Shown here piece after piece: positions 22,957-34,275 of a DNA stretch of 64,000 nt. Source of the stretch: Epichloe hybrida (Eukaryota > Ascomycota > Sordariomycetes > Hypocreales > Clavicipitaceae); contig JAFEKR010000057.1 of assembly GCA_019022495.1 (NCBI GenBank), positions 148,772 through 212,771 of the forward strand, in the 5' to 3' direction. Position numbers and translations under genes: made by a program. Within the stretch, counting starts at the first letter, position 1. Every line of letters starts with the position of its first letter. The notes under the pieces were generated by a model. That model was not told the origin of the DNA, searched no databases, and was given only the letters and a program-made list of their open reading frames with translations.

Positions 22957-24148
22957 CAAAGCATTATTTATAGTGTAGTTAGTGTAGGTTTTAGGAAAAA
23001 TTTGTATTTGTAATATAGTTTTTTTTAGCTAGTATTTAGTGTAATATAGCTTTTTTTTTCTTCTAGTTAGTACAGTTACTAACTACACTAACTACACTAC
23101 ACTACAAAAACTATAAATGTAGTGTTAGGTAAATAAAAAGTAGGTCTTTTTATATAGTAGTATTAATATACTAATTAAAAGAAAGCTATGAATTTTATAC
23201 TTATATTATTAGCTATTTTATTTAATTAGTTATTTAAGTTATAATATGATAACTTTTTATAGCCCTCCTAGGCACGAGGTAAAACTGCTTAAATTATTAT
23301 AGATCTCTATTTTTCAATACCTTTTCTAAATATCTAGCCTTTTTCTCTAGCTTTTATTTCCCTTCTTCTTCTTACTTTTCCTAAATTCCTTAATATTTGC
23401 TTCTAGTTTTTAAATTTCCTTTTTATCTAGAATTTCCTCGGATTTTTAGATAGCTATTAGGCTCTATAGCCTAGTGGTTATAGCCCCTAGCTTGTGGTTA
23501 CCCTTAGCTATACTATCTTCTAATTAGTTAGTTATTAATTGGTTAATTAGTAGCCCTTAACCCTTACCTATTAATTATAATAGGTATAGTGTATTTATTA
23601 CGAATTAGAGTGTAGTTAAGTGAGGATAAGTTATGTTTTTTTTTAGGGTTTAAGTTTGCCTTAGAGCTTTAAAGGACAAGTTATAACATAAAAGAGATAT
23701 AAAGAGATAGAATAAATACAGTTGCAGAGGAAGGGGGAATTACGTTAATTTATGGTATAAGTAAAACTCGAATGGATTTAAGTAACTGCGGTGACGAATT
23801 ATAACTCTTACATAATCACAGCTACAAAGTTTATCGTAAACTTTGTATTAACCTTTTAGCCCCTAAATTTATAGCTTAAAGCTTATTCCTTTATTTATAT
23901 TTTACTTAACACTATAGTGATTATTAAATTTAGTTATTAATTATTACACTAGCTAGGTATTGCTAGTAATTCCTTTTGTTCCTTAAAAGTTAGATGCATT
24001 AGCCACAGCCAATGACCCTAAAAAGAAATTAAAAATCAATAACTTTTTATAGATTTTATTATAACTAGGGTTATATATAATATTATAAGTTTTTTATAAG
24101 ACTATTATTCTTAATACTTTTTTTTACTAATATAACTTTAAGAAAAAC
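22957..24148 (-). mobile_element. hAT-like element D5, inverted, with E1 inside
   Basis: Starts at CAAAGCATTATTTATAGTG, a mutated form of the family end CAGAGCATTG, then TAGTG-type pentamers and ACTACA repeats (22970-23120). The following block (23120-23262) matches the reverse complement of about 55140-55240 in D4. It is interrupted by E1 and is cut off on the right by B4. No coding frame. Confidence 0.5.
23249..24052. mobile_element. element E1 with 14-bp target duplication
   Basis: A 776-bp insertion (23263-24038) flanked by two perfect copies of ATAACTTTTTATAG (23249-23262, 24039-24052). It begins CCCTCCTAGGCACGAGGTAA and ends in an A-rich tail, AAATTAAAAATCA. E2 (37566-38310, inverted) has the same two ends and its own 14-bp duplication, so these are true element ends. 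Read from the tail side, one frame gives a Lys/Glu-rich C-terminus ending QFYLVPGRD in E2, here with stops. The long duplication suggests target-primed retrotransposition. A TAGCCTAGTGG string at 23467-23477 resembles a Pol III box A, but no box B is placed correctly. Confidence 0.65.
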
Positions 24149-24449
24149 TGTTGGATTCACAGGGTATTGAATTCAATATAATACAATCGTGAGCCCGAAG
24201 AATAGTATTATCATCGATTATTTATTCTAGGCTACGTTGTCTGTTCTGTTAATTAATTATATAAAAAGAGAAGTTAAAAGCTAGCAGCTGTAATCAAAGA
24301 GAGAAAAAGGGGGTTACGCGTTTATAGCCCTATATTTCCTAGCTAATTAATAGGCTAGGTTATAGGTTATGTGTGAGGTGCGCGTAGCCTAAGCTTTTGC
24401 TAGGTAATTATAGCTACAATACATAATTAATATCACCTTTGTTCTAACA
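24149..24449 (-). repeat. 3' LTR of B4
   Basis: 301 bp from TGTTGGATTCACAGGG to GTTCTAACA. The internal polypurine-type sequence (CTCTCTTTTAAT on this strand) follows at 24458. The flanking AAAAC at 24144-24148 has no visible partner because the other end is lost. Confidence 0.85.
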
Positions 24450-25177
24450 CTAGAAACTCTCTCTTTTAATATAATTATTAATATGTAATATTAATTATAG
24501 AAATAAAAAAGAAAGGTAGATTAAGGATTTAATTAATAAGGGATGTAAGGAAAGGAACTTATAGCCTATCTAGGTATATAGTAGTTAATAAAAGAGAAAT
24601 AATAATCTTACTTAGCTTATAAGCCTATATAAGGATAAGTAAATCCCTTCTAAATTCTTTCTTTCCTTAAAATAATATATCTTCCACACTATAGTGCGTA
24701 TATAATATCTTCCCCCTTCTAATATAATACCTTCCTCCTCCTATATACTACTATTAATTTCTATAGTCTACTAGGAGGGCCTAGTAAGCTAGCGTAGCTA
24801 TAGCCTCTAGGGATATTAACTATAAGGGTATAAATCCCTTATATATTACTATCTTATCCTTATAGCTACCCTCCTAGAGTCTTACCTTTCCTCTTACTAT
24901 GCATATATTATATATAAGTAACCTATCCCTCTATTTAGATAGTTATCTAGTTAGTTAAGATAAAGCTCTTAAGGGCCTTATTAAGTAATACCTTTATAAA
25001 GGTATTAGCTAGGTTATTCTCCCTATTAATCTATTAGATCTTTTAAAGCTCTTTGCGCTTATATAATTATTAAAAAGCTATAATATTAATTATTAGGCAT
25101 TTCTCTTTTATTATTCTAAGCTTAATAAGGTATTTATACAAGGAGTATAAATCTATATATATAATAACTAAGATCTT
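24149..25177 (-). mobile_element. Copia element B4, 3' end only
   Basis: Reverse-strand family B fragment: 3' LTR (24149-24449), 3' untranslated region and the C-terminal part of RNase H, reading uninterrupted to 25177, where E3 begins. It passes through the site at which D1 is inserted in B3 and overlaps B3 there by about 35 bp, so it is a separate copy and not B3's missing piece. Confidence 0.8.
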
Positions 25178-25391
25178 CCCTCCTGAGTACGAGGTAAAAC
25201 TACTTAGCTTACTACACCCTGACACCCTATTCCTTTAACTTCTTTTTATTTACCTTGCAAAGCTTATTGTTAGGCTTACCCTTATTTTTTAGCATCTTCT
25301 CCCTCATATTATAGATACTATTAATTATCTTTAGGTTAGATTTATCTTCCCTTTCCTTTCCTTTGCTTTTCTTCTCTTCTACTATATTATT
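25178..25391. mobile_element. E-like fragment E3
   Basis: Begins CCCTCCTGAGTACGAGGTAA, the start shared with E1 and E2, but the body differs after about 35 bp. On the minus strand it also reads as a Lys-rich end (KNKGKPNNKLCKVNKKK). It is cut at 25391 by element A2. It appears to be a second subfamily of E inserted in B4. Confidence 0.5.
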
Positions 25392-26215
25392 TATTGAAAT
25401 GTAGGGAGCTAGTTGCCAGCTGGCAACAGCTGTACGGGTGCAAGCTCTACGGTCAGGGACCGATAGGGCTGCAACGTTAAATCAATTAACACAACGCAAC
25501 GGAAGGTTATAGTAGTTATTAACTAATAGAATTTAATTTAGATTACTTTTATGATATCTTATAGAGCAATAGAATTGATTTTAGATACATTATACGGGTA
25601 ATACAGCTGTTATTAGTTAAGAGGACTAGCTATCTAGCTAGTTAAAAAGATTTTCTTCCTCCTATAGACCTACTAACTATATTAGTAGATCCAGGCCGCT
25701 AACAGGGTCTTACAGGCCACTTTTAATTTTCCGCAAAATTTATTTATATATAAAAACCAAAAAATCAACTCACTACCATACTAGCTAGTAACCTATATGC
25801 ACTAACTTTTAGTCTAAAAAATAACCTTATATAAAGAGAAAGCCCTATCTTTAAGCTTTAATTTGCTATATATAAAACTTTTGTATAACCTTTAGATAAA
25901 GAGAAAATCGTTATTAAAGATAGCTATAGGGTAAGTTATATGTAGGGTAACCTGCTTATGTCACCCTAGCTTACGTTACCCTAGCTTACCTAATTACTAG
26001 TAACGTGGTTATAGCTACACTTATAGCCACAACGCAATTAACTAATTAGTTATCCATACGGTTAGTCGCAGCTGTTGACAGCTGCGACGTAGCCATTGAC
26101 AGCTACCCTCGCGACTATTGACAGCTGCAGTGTAGCTGTCAGACTTGCAAAGCAAGCTAGTAATAAGAAGGTTCTTTAACTAGAAAAGGGCTAAAAATAG
26201 GTCTTATTTTTAACA
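25392..26215 (-). repeat. 3' LTR of A2
   Basis: 824 bp, the same length as both LTRs of A, in reverse orientation (TATTGAAATG to TTTTTAACA). It is followed by the C-run of the polypurine tract. It carries many more C-to-T/G-to-A changes relative to A than A's LTRs do relative to each other. Confidence 0.93.
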
Positions 26216-26425
26216 CCCCCTTTACAAAAGAATTACATTTAAAAGCAATTAGAAGTGTACAAAGAGACTATAAGGAAAAATCAATAACTTTTGATAATAA
26301 CAGATAAAAGGGAAAAACAGGAAAATATGAAAAAAGCCCCCTTTTTGAATTCCTAGCTATTGTTAAATATAGCTCCCTTTTTAACGTTGTTTTTGGTTCC
26401 CTGTTGAAGGGAATTAGTTGTTAGT

Positions 26426-29400
26426 TTAATAATTATTAAGCCCTAAAAGCTTAATAAAAGCCTAATAAAGAGGTCTAGAAAGAGGTTTCGTAAGACTATC
26501 TACAGGCATTGACTTTGTATCTAGATATTTAATCTTAGCTAAACCCTCTAAAACCTGTTACCTAATATAGTTAAACTTTAGTAATGTATGCTTTGTATAA
26601 CTATGTAAAGCAGGGTTATAAGCAGTAGTTATAGCGCCTTAATTATCGCAATATATCTGGATAGGGGGAGAAATAGGGGTATTTAGCTCCTTAAATAAGC
26701 CCTGAAGCCACTAAAGCTCCCGGAAGGTCTCGCAGATAGCATTAGCTTCAGCTTCTAGTGTTAATAGAGCTATTATACTAGCTTTCTTTAATTTCCAGCT
26801 AATAGGTCCGCTAGCTAGCTTAAATAGATAAGCATAGGTTAATTTTGAGGTCTTTTTATCCCCTGTAAAATCACTATTGTAATAACCTATTAGGCTTTTG
26901 CTAACTAAACCTTTAGGGTCTCCCCTATAGATAATAGTAAGGAATCTAGTCCCTAATAGATACCTTAGCAGATTTTTAGCTACTTTTAGGTATTCTATAT
27001 AAGGGCTAGCTAGTGTAGTAAATAACCACTATAGTGTAAAAGCTGTATCAGGCCTTGTAAGCAATATTAGGTACATTATAGTCCCTATAATGCACTAATA
27101 AAGCTTGATTTCGCTAGCTATTAAAAGCTTAGTTATTTGCGTAGCTAAAACACCTAGCTAAAGAGGTATACTAATAGGCTTACTATCTAGCATATTAAAT
27201 CGTTTTAAGGCTTCTAATATATACTAAGATTAATGAATTTTCAGTATTCTATTAGGCCTATCTCGTATAATTTGAACCCCTAAGAAGAATTTAGCAGGCC
27301 CCCTATCTTCTATTAGATAGACTTTATGAAGTTCCTTTTTAAGCCTTTGGATATAAGATAAATCCGGTCTAATTAGAAGATTATCATTAACGTACGTAAT
27401 AATGAAGGTTTTGGTTAAAGGATTAAAGAAGATAGCTAGGTTAGATATTAAAGGGTTAAATCCTAGGGATTTAAGCACTAATATTAGCGCTTGTTGCTAT
27501 TCCCTTGAGCTTTATTTTAGGCTGTATAAAGACTTCTGTAATAAAATTACTTGATCTTTAGAAGGTTTCTAGCTAAAACTTCTAGCTAATTTAGCTAGTT
27601 TAGGATTTGCCTCAAGGAATTCAATAAACCCTTCTAGAATAACTATATAAATCTGTTGTTATAGCTTACTATTAAGAAAAGCTCCTATAAAATCAATTTA
27701 TTTGATTTCCCAGTTATTCTAAGCCGCTAGGGCTAGTAAAATCCTCTAGCTAGGGGGAATGCTTGTGGTAGCGAAGGTCTCTAGGTAATCTAGGCCTTCG
27801 ATTTGCATAAATCCCTTAGTAACGAGTCGAGCCTTATATTTTAAAGGATTATTTTCTTTATCCTTTTTAAGCTTATAAACAAGCCTATTCTTTAGTACTT
27901 TTCGGCCCTTAGGGATTTGATCTTTCCCTATAAATTTAAAAGTACTAGCCTTTAGAAGCTATTCGTATTCTTTATACGTGGCTTCTATCCATTTATCCCT
28001 TTCAGGGCTAGATATAGCCTGCTTCCAGGTCTTAGGCTTAGGGCTAATAGGATTCTTTTCCTTTAGCTTCTCCTATACCTTAAAGCAGATTTCTTTTATG
28101 AAATCTAGAGAAGAAGGGGAACTAATATTAACATCCATAGGGTTAATATTAGGGTTGAAATCGATAATTTTGTCAAAATCGAGGTCCAAAGTTGAAATCT
28201 GATTTCCTAGTTAAGTTATAGGCTGCGCCTATATAGGATCCGCTAGAATTAAGCCTTTAGGGTGTTCTTCGGGGCCTATAAGTGGTTTTTCTTGACCTAC
28301 AGGGATACCTATGTTATCTATAGGATAATCCTTTGAACCTTAGTCTAGATATTATTGATTTTTATTTTCTAGATCATTTTCCCCCTCTAAAGGGTTATCC
28401 CCTATAGAAATCCTAGGTAAGCCTTTAGAAACAGGGCCTATAGGTTCTATAATCTTAATAAAGCTAGTCTTTGTAACTAGCCTTTTAGAGGGGATGTACA
28501 CTAGGTAGGTGTTAGAACCTAGTGTAGCTAAAAGTCTTCTAGGGATAGTCCTAGCTGCTAACTTCTAGGCTTTAGGTTGTTTTTCCAGGGGGATTAGAAC
28601 CTCATAATAAGATCCTATAGCTCTAATACTACTAATATCAGTTATATAAGGCTGATTTAGCTCCCTAGATAATAGTTGTTCAGGGCTTTTATCCTTAGTG
28701 GTATTAGCAGTTATATTAATAAGGTTAACAACTGCAGGTAATACAAAACACCATAAAAATAACGGTAATTTTGCCCACTGGATAGTAGCCCTTAATCGAT
28801 CTAGAATAGTACGAATTGAACGCTTTGCTAATCTATTTTGCTCATAGATATAGGGACTAGAAGTCGTAAATTTAATCCCTTTAGAATTTAACCAAGCTTG
28901 ACAACTAGAATCAATTTCCTAGCCCCCATCAAAGTGAAGATGCCTAGGATATTGACCTAGTTGATTTTTAAGCCCTCTAAAGAAGCCTTTAATAGCCTTA
29001 TAAACAGTTAGGCCTTCCTTATTAGGTAATAAGATAACCCACTTATATCTAGTCTTTCAATTAACTAGAAATAAGTAAATTGACTGCTTATTGTACGGCG
29101 TGGGGCTGATTTTTAGCGTATCCCCCTCTATTCAATCTAGAGCTCTTGGGGGGTTAGGGATAGCTAATTTCCTAGGTCTTCTAACTGCCTTAGATTGATT
29201 ACAAGCAATACATCTAAAGTCCTTATCCTTAATTTTAGAAAAATCAGGGATTCCTTTAGTTATAAGGCTAGTTTTCTTTAGCAAAGGAAGACTTAGGTGC
29301 CCTAATCGTATATGCTATAGGCTAGCTAGTTCTAATAACCGTTGATATTAAAGATCCTTAGGGTCTAAATTAGGATCTAGACTAGGGCCCTCTTCACTAG

Positions 29401-31390
29401 TCCCCTGCTAGGCCCCTTAAGAACCACAGGCCTCTTGGAGAGGTATTAGGGACCCTTTTCCTTTACTAGGGCCCTCTAACACCCCTAAATCTATTTCCTT
29501 AGATTTATAAGGGACCTAACCTAGGGCTATAGGCGAAGAAGAAGGGACTAATTCCTCTAAATCATCCCGTATGATTTCTTTAATATTATCATTATTTTCG
29601 TCGATTTCGTCTAAATCAGAAGCCTAATCCGGCTTTTTAGAGGGAATTTAAACCTCTATAGGGTAACTATGACCCTTAAAAGCGGCGTAGGTAAAAGGTT
29701 AGATGTAATAAGAGTTATTACAGGGCCCTTTAGATAACTTTGGCGTAGATTGGTTTTTAACGTGAAAGAAAAAACCATGTTTTTCTATATCTAAGGTTGC
29801 AATACAAGACCTATCTTTAAGATAAAGTAGGTTTTTTATAAGGCAACCACTAGATATATAGTGCGTAAGTCCACTAACTATATTAATATTAAGCTAAGGA
29901 AAATATAGCGCATCTTTAAGCACTAAGGTCCTATATTTATTAGGATTCTTTTAATATAAGACCTTAAAAATAGCACTACCATGACCCTTAGCGTAAATAG
30001 GGCCACCACTAGTTATAATAGGGTCGGATTCCCCCTTTTTATAGGGGGTATAATCCCTAAAGACCTCCCTAGAATTAATAATATGTATAGTCAAACCTAT
30101 ATTATATAATAAGGCCTTTTTCATGTCTTTGCTATAATAATTAAAACCATTTAAGGTTTTAATTTCTTGATTTTCATTATCCAATTCACTAGAGCTAGAA
30201 TTAGAGCTACTATCACTAGAGCTCTTATAACTAGTCTTATAAAGGCTAGGCTTCTTGTACGGTTTAAGAGCACTATTAGAAAGGTTATAATTTCCTAGCA
30301 TAAAAGATCCCTCTCTAGAGGTCTCTTTATTATCCTTTTTATCTAATTTTTAACCTTTTTGCTTCTTCTTCTTCTTCTTATTAAAAGAAGAATTAGAATT
30401 AGAAGAGCCCTTATTTTCTTTAGAGCCTCCTTTCTTCTTCTAATCCTTAGGGGCTTTGTCTTTATCCTTAGCCCCTTTTTTAAGGTTTTTAGCCCTATAA
30501 TTTAGGGCTTTGGATACCGTAGATAATTTATCCCTCTGTTCTGCTAGAAGGTCTGCCATTAAAAATTGAAGATTTAGGGCTTCTAGGGGAGCCCCTATAG
30601 CCCTATTTGTGCGCATGCTAAATCGTTGCCTCTTAGCCCACTAAGGGAAGGTTGATTTTAGGGATTAAAGATATTAATTAACCTGATCTATCGGAGCAAT
30701 CAGGACCCTAGAAATTAATAATCTAGCTAGTAAATTATTAAAGACTACATTAAAGGATTCTAAAGTCCCCTTAAACTCTTGAAAATTCAGGTTATGAAAT
30801 TCTAAGTATAGGGACCCCCTCTGGATTTCAACGCTATGTGAATATTGCCTTACAAGTAAATTATAGGCTTCTTTAGGTGATTTTTGCTAAGTTATAGCGG
30901 CTTAAGGTCCTTCCGTATAACTATCCCTTAATAATATAAGGATAATAGCTTGATCCGGATCCCCTAGCGCCCTAGAACTCTCCGGATTATCTAGAAAATT
31001 AGGCATACCTAAAGCTCTAAATTAGATAGTTAGGGCTTGTTTCTATTGTTCGAAATTTTCGGCTCCTTTAAGCCTAGTAGTCTCTAGAAAACTATAAACC
31101 CTCTTATTAAATTCCTTAATAATTGAATTGTTAAAGGTTGCTTGTACAAAGCTAGATTCAGCTTGATTTTCTTGAATAGGCTGCTGATCTTGCTGCTGAC
31201 TAGCGGGCTTATTAGATTTCACACTCTCTATACAACTATTTACAGTTATAGATAGGCTTTCTAGCTTCTCTAATAACTAGTCTATAGTTGCTTATTGCTT
31301 AATAGCCTACTCTTTTAGCTAGTTATTAAGAACCTCTTGCGCACTAGGGTTAGGGATAATAGATCCCTTTCCCTTTCCTTTAGTATCCAT
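26426..31390 (-). pseudogene. gag-pol of A2, RIP-inactivated
   Basis: Reverse-strand counterpart of the A polyprotein with identical length but many in-frame stops. Readable pieces are the gag start (MDTKGKGKGSIIPNPSA, at 31390 downward), the protease region (29951-30301) and the reverse transcriptase region (27230-27478). Protease DTGS has become NIGL, and YVDD has become YVND: catalytic Asp residues replaced by Asn through G-to-A changes. It therefore could not act even with the stops ignored. It is useful as a witness: it keeps Gln at the position of A's third stop. Confidence 0.92.
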
Positions 31391-31650
31391 TTTTCCTTTT
31401 TTATAGAAGGGAAAAGCTTCTATGCTCGTACTGAAATTCCTTTTATAGAAAAGAATTACTTCCTTTTTCGCACGTCCTTCCTTTTTTATAGAAGGGAAGT
31501 CTTCTATAACCACAATTAATTCCTTTTTATAGAAGGGAAAAGCTTCTTTATTCGTAATTAATTCCTTTTTATAGGAGGGAAAAAGCTTCTATCTCGCGGG
31601 TCCTTCCTTTTTTATAGAAGGGAAGTCTTCTAAATTCGCACACAAAGTAA
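31391..31650 (-). repeat. expanded hairpin repeats in A2 leader
   Basis: On the plus strand, units with TTCCTTTTTTATAGAAGGGA recur from about 31394 to 31625. There are more units than in A: the leader between LTR and ATG is 300 bp here against 212 bp in A. The units keep their inverted-repeat character despite mutation. Confidence 0.75.
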
Positions 31651-31673
31651 CCTAAAAGGAATCTATAGTAATA

Positions 31674-31690
31674 GAGCTAGGCTTATAACC
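31674..31690 (-). other. primer-binding site of A2 (mutated)
   Basis: On the minus strand it reads GGTTATAAGCCTAGCTC directly after the 5' LTR. It differs from the A site at three positions, all G-to-A or C-to-T. Confidence 0.7.
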
Positions 31691-32493
31691 TATTGAAATA
31701 TAGGGAGCTAGTTGCTAGCTAGCAATAGCTGTACGGGTGCAAGCTCTATGGTCAGGGACTAATAGGGCTGTAACGTTAAATTAATTAACGCAACATAACG
31801 GAAGGTTATAGTAGTTATTAACTAATAGAATTTAATTTAGATTACTTTTATAATATCTTATAGAGTAATAGAATTAATTTTAGATATGTTATACAGGTAA
31901 TGCGGCTGTTATTAGTTAAGAGGACTAGCTATCTAGCTAGTTAAAAAGATCTTTTTTCTCTCATAGACTTACTAACCGTATTAGTGGATCCGGGCCGCTA
32001 ACGAGGTCTTACAGGCCACTTTTGATTTTTTGCAAAATTCATTTATATGCAAAAACCAAAAAATCGACTCACCACTATACTAGCTAGCAACCCGTATACA
32101 CTAACTTTTAGTCTAAAAAATAACCTTATATAAAGAGAAAGCCCTATCTTTAAGCTTTAATTTGCTATATGTGAAACTTTTGTATAACCTCTAGATAAAG
32201 AGAAAATCGTTGTTAAAGATAGCTATAGGGTAAGTTATGTGTAGGGTAACCTGCTTACGTCACCCTAGCTTACGTCACCCTAGCTTACCTAATTACTAGT
32301 GGCGTGGTTATAGCCACACTTGCAGCCATAACGCAATTAACTAATTAGTTATCCACACGGTCAGTCGCAGCTGTTAACAGCTGCCCTCGCGACCGTTGAC
32401 AGCTGCAGTGCAGCTGTCAGACTTGCAAAGCAAGCTAGTAATAAGAAGGTTCTTTAACTAGAAAAGGGCTAAAAATAGGTCTTATTTTTAACA
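31691..32493 (-). repeat. 5' LTR of A2
   Basis: 803 bp, 21 bp shorter than the other three A LTRs. The missing piece is one unit of the CAGCTG-rich cluster near 32380. It ends TTTTTAACA and is followed directly by family G sequence. Confidence 0.92.
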
Positions 32494-34084
32494 TAACTTA
32501 CCTCCTTAGGTATATTACCTCTGATTTACACTAATATATTATATAATAAGCACTAGAAAATAAGGAATTATTTAATCTTAAGGTAAACACTACCCCTAAG
32601 GAACTTATAGCTTAGATTCTTATTAAGAAAGTAACTTATAAATATAAGAACCTATACCTACAAACCCTGTTTACTATCTTTAATAATAACTTTAGAGAAT
32701 AGAAGTAAGACATATTCTAAATAGCAAATCCTAGAGCTATAAAGATTCTATAATAAGAAGAAAGAGAAGATATAGAAAGTTAAAAGGAAGTATTCTATAT
32801 TTAAGAAGTAAATAGTAGAAAAAGACTTCTATAAAGACCTTCTCCCTATTATTATCCCTTTTCTTAAAGATTAACTAATTAATTTATAATCTCCCTAATC
32901 CCCTTAACTATTATAACTACTCCTATTTTATTCCTAGATTCTATTATATTAATCCCTAAGTATACTAAGTATAAGGCAAAGGTATAATAGTAAAGGTAAT
33001 CCCCTTATTATAAGCCCTTAACTATAAGCCTAGACTCCCCTTACTTCCCCTCCTATAGTAAGGTATTATAATCCCCCTCTATAGCCTAAAACTATAGCAC
33101 CCCTTCTATAATATTTATTTATCCCTATTCCCCCTTAAGAGATAGGCTAACCCTTATTAAAGTAATTACTTAATCTTAATAAGTTTTATAATAATAAGAG
33201 TATTAAGTATAGCGCTAAGGAGTATAATATTCTTAATATTAAGCTCTTAACATATTAAAGAAAGTATAAGATACTAGGTATTATATAAGAATAGTTAGGC
33301 TATAGCTTTAAGTTTATACTAAAAGGAAGACCTCTCTAGTACTTTCTAGAGAACCTTTTAGGCTAAAGAGACCCCTAAGATCTCCTAACTCTTATCTATA
33401 GGATTAGGTAGAAGTTTAAGATAGATAATATGTATTAGAAAAACTATTTATTATAAGGAAAATTATAGCTACTTATAATTATCTAAGAGAACCCTAATAA
33501 ATTAAAGATTAAATGCTTTAAAGACCTTATAATAAAGCTTTTAAATTTATAAAGGGCAAATCCTTATAGATTATAGTTAGAATTAGATCTCTATAGTTAG
33601 ATTTTAAATGCTTATAAAGGAATCCTAGAATATAGGGCCTATATTATTAATTCTCTTATTAACCTCTAATGCTTTTATGAATAAATAAGGATATTAATTA
33701 GCAAATCTAAAGCCTTAATTAATTAATAGTAGTTTCCTATAGAAGCTAGCACTAAAGAACACTTTTAGACTAACTATAGGTATAATAGGAAAGGTAAGGA
33801 AGCCTAATATAGTTAATTTATATTAAAGAGTAAGCCTTACTACTTAAAAAAGTGTTATATATATAGTAAAGAAGGTTATTAGTTAACTAAGCACTTAGAT
33901 AAGGACTAGAAGAAGGCGTTCTAATGCTTTAAGAATCACTCCTGCACGGACTTAATAGCTTCTTTATATAATATATTCCTAATATAGTATAAAGGTAATA
34001 ATGATTCTAAATTAGCTAAAGATAATAATATTAACTAGTACCTAATAGAACTTGGTTTTAGTAAAGAAAATAATAGTAGCTAAG
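32494..34084 (+). mobile_element. Copia element G, gag segment
   Basis: First of three visible segments of one plus-strand Copia element. The reading is Gag-like with many stops. A degraded zinc knuckle at about 33840-33905 reads KKCYIYSKEGY, where CYICGKEGH would be expected. The 5' LTR and start are absent because A2 abuts on the left. It is interrupted after CTAAG (34080-34084) by gypsy element F and resumes at 41402. Confidence 0.75.
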
Positions 34085-34275
34085 TGTGAGGCCCCACTTA
34101 CAACACAGGTGCACCCTGCTAGTGCACCACGCTATAGGGCTAGGTCCACGTAACACTAGCAAGCCACTAGCTATAAGTTAGTGACTCGCACGTATAATAT
34201 ACTTAGACCTAGTAAGCTTTAGTTAATATATAAGCGCCCTTATATCTCTTACCTAGCTATCCCTTTATTCTTATA
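34085..34275 (+). repeat. 5' LTR of gypsy F
   Basis: 191 bp from TGTGAGGCCCCAC to CTTTATTCTTATA (RIP form of CTTTGTTCTCACA). It matches 41206-41396 and 63563-63753 in length. The sequence just after the LTR, ATTCTAAAGCTTCT, should hold the primer site, but I recognise no tRNA match. Confidence 0.93.

Larger units (their letters stand above)
25392..32493 (-). mobile_element. Copia element A2, inverted RIP-mutated copy of A
   Basis: Full-length inverted copy of element A: 3' LTR 25392-26215, gag-pol 26426-31390, leader 31391-31673, primer site 31674-31690, 5' LTR 31691-32493. The gag-pol span is exactly 4,965 bp, as in A, so the copies differ essentially by substitutions. The changes are mainly transitions that create stops. 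No target duplication is seen: left flank TTATT, right flank TAACT. The left neighbour is E3 and the right neighbour is the gag region of G. Confidence 0.95.

Noticed and set aside
23467..23477. Box A of a tRNA-derived SINE in E1 (TAGCCTAGTGG)
   Set aside because: It is about 200 bp inside the element and no box B lies at a suitable distance.
24149..25177. B4 as the missing 3' part of B3
   Set aside because: Both copies contain the same 35 bp around the D1 insertion site, and they are in the wrong order on the chromosome, so they are separate insertions.
31337..31519. 60-codon plus-strand frame over the A2 leader
   Set aside because: Antisense to the hairpin leader repeats and Gag start; low-complexity Phe/Ser-rich reading.
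3811..32493. Simple inversion between A and A2 to explain their unmatched flanks
   Set aside because: Re-pairing the four flanks in the inverted arrangement also gives no 5-bp duplication.
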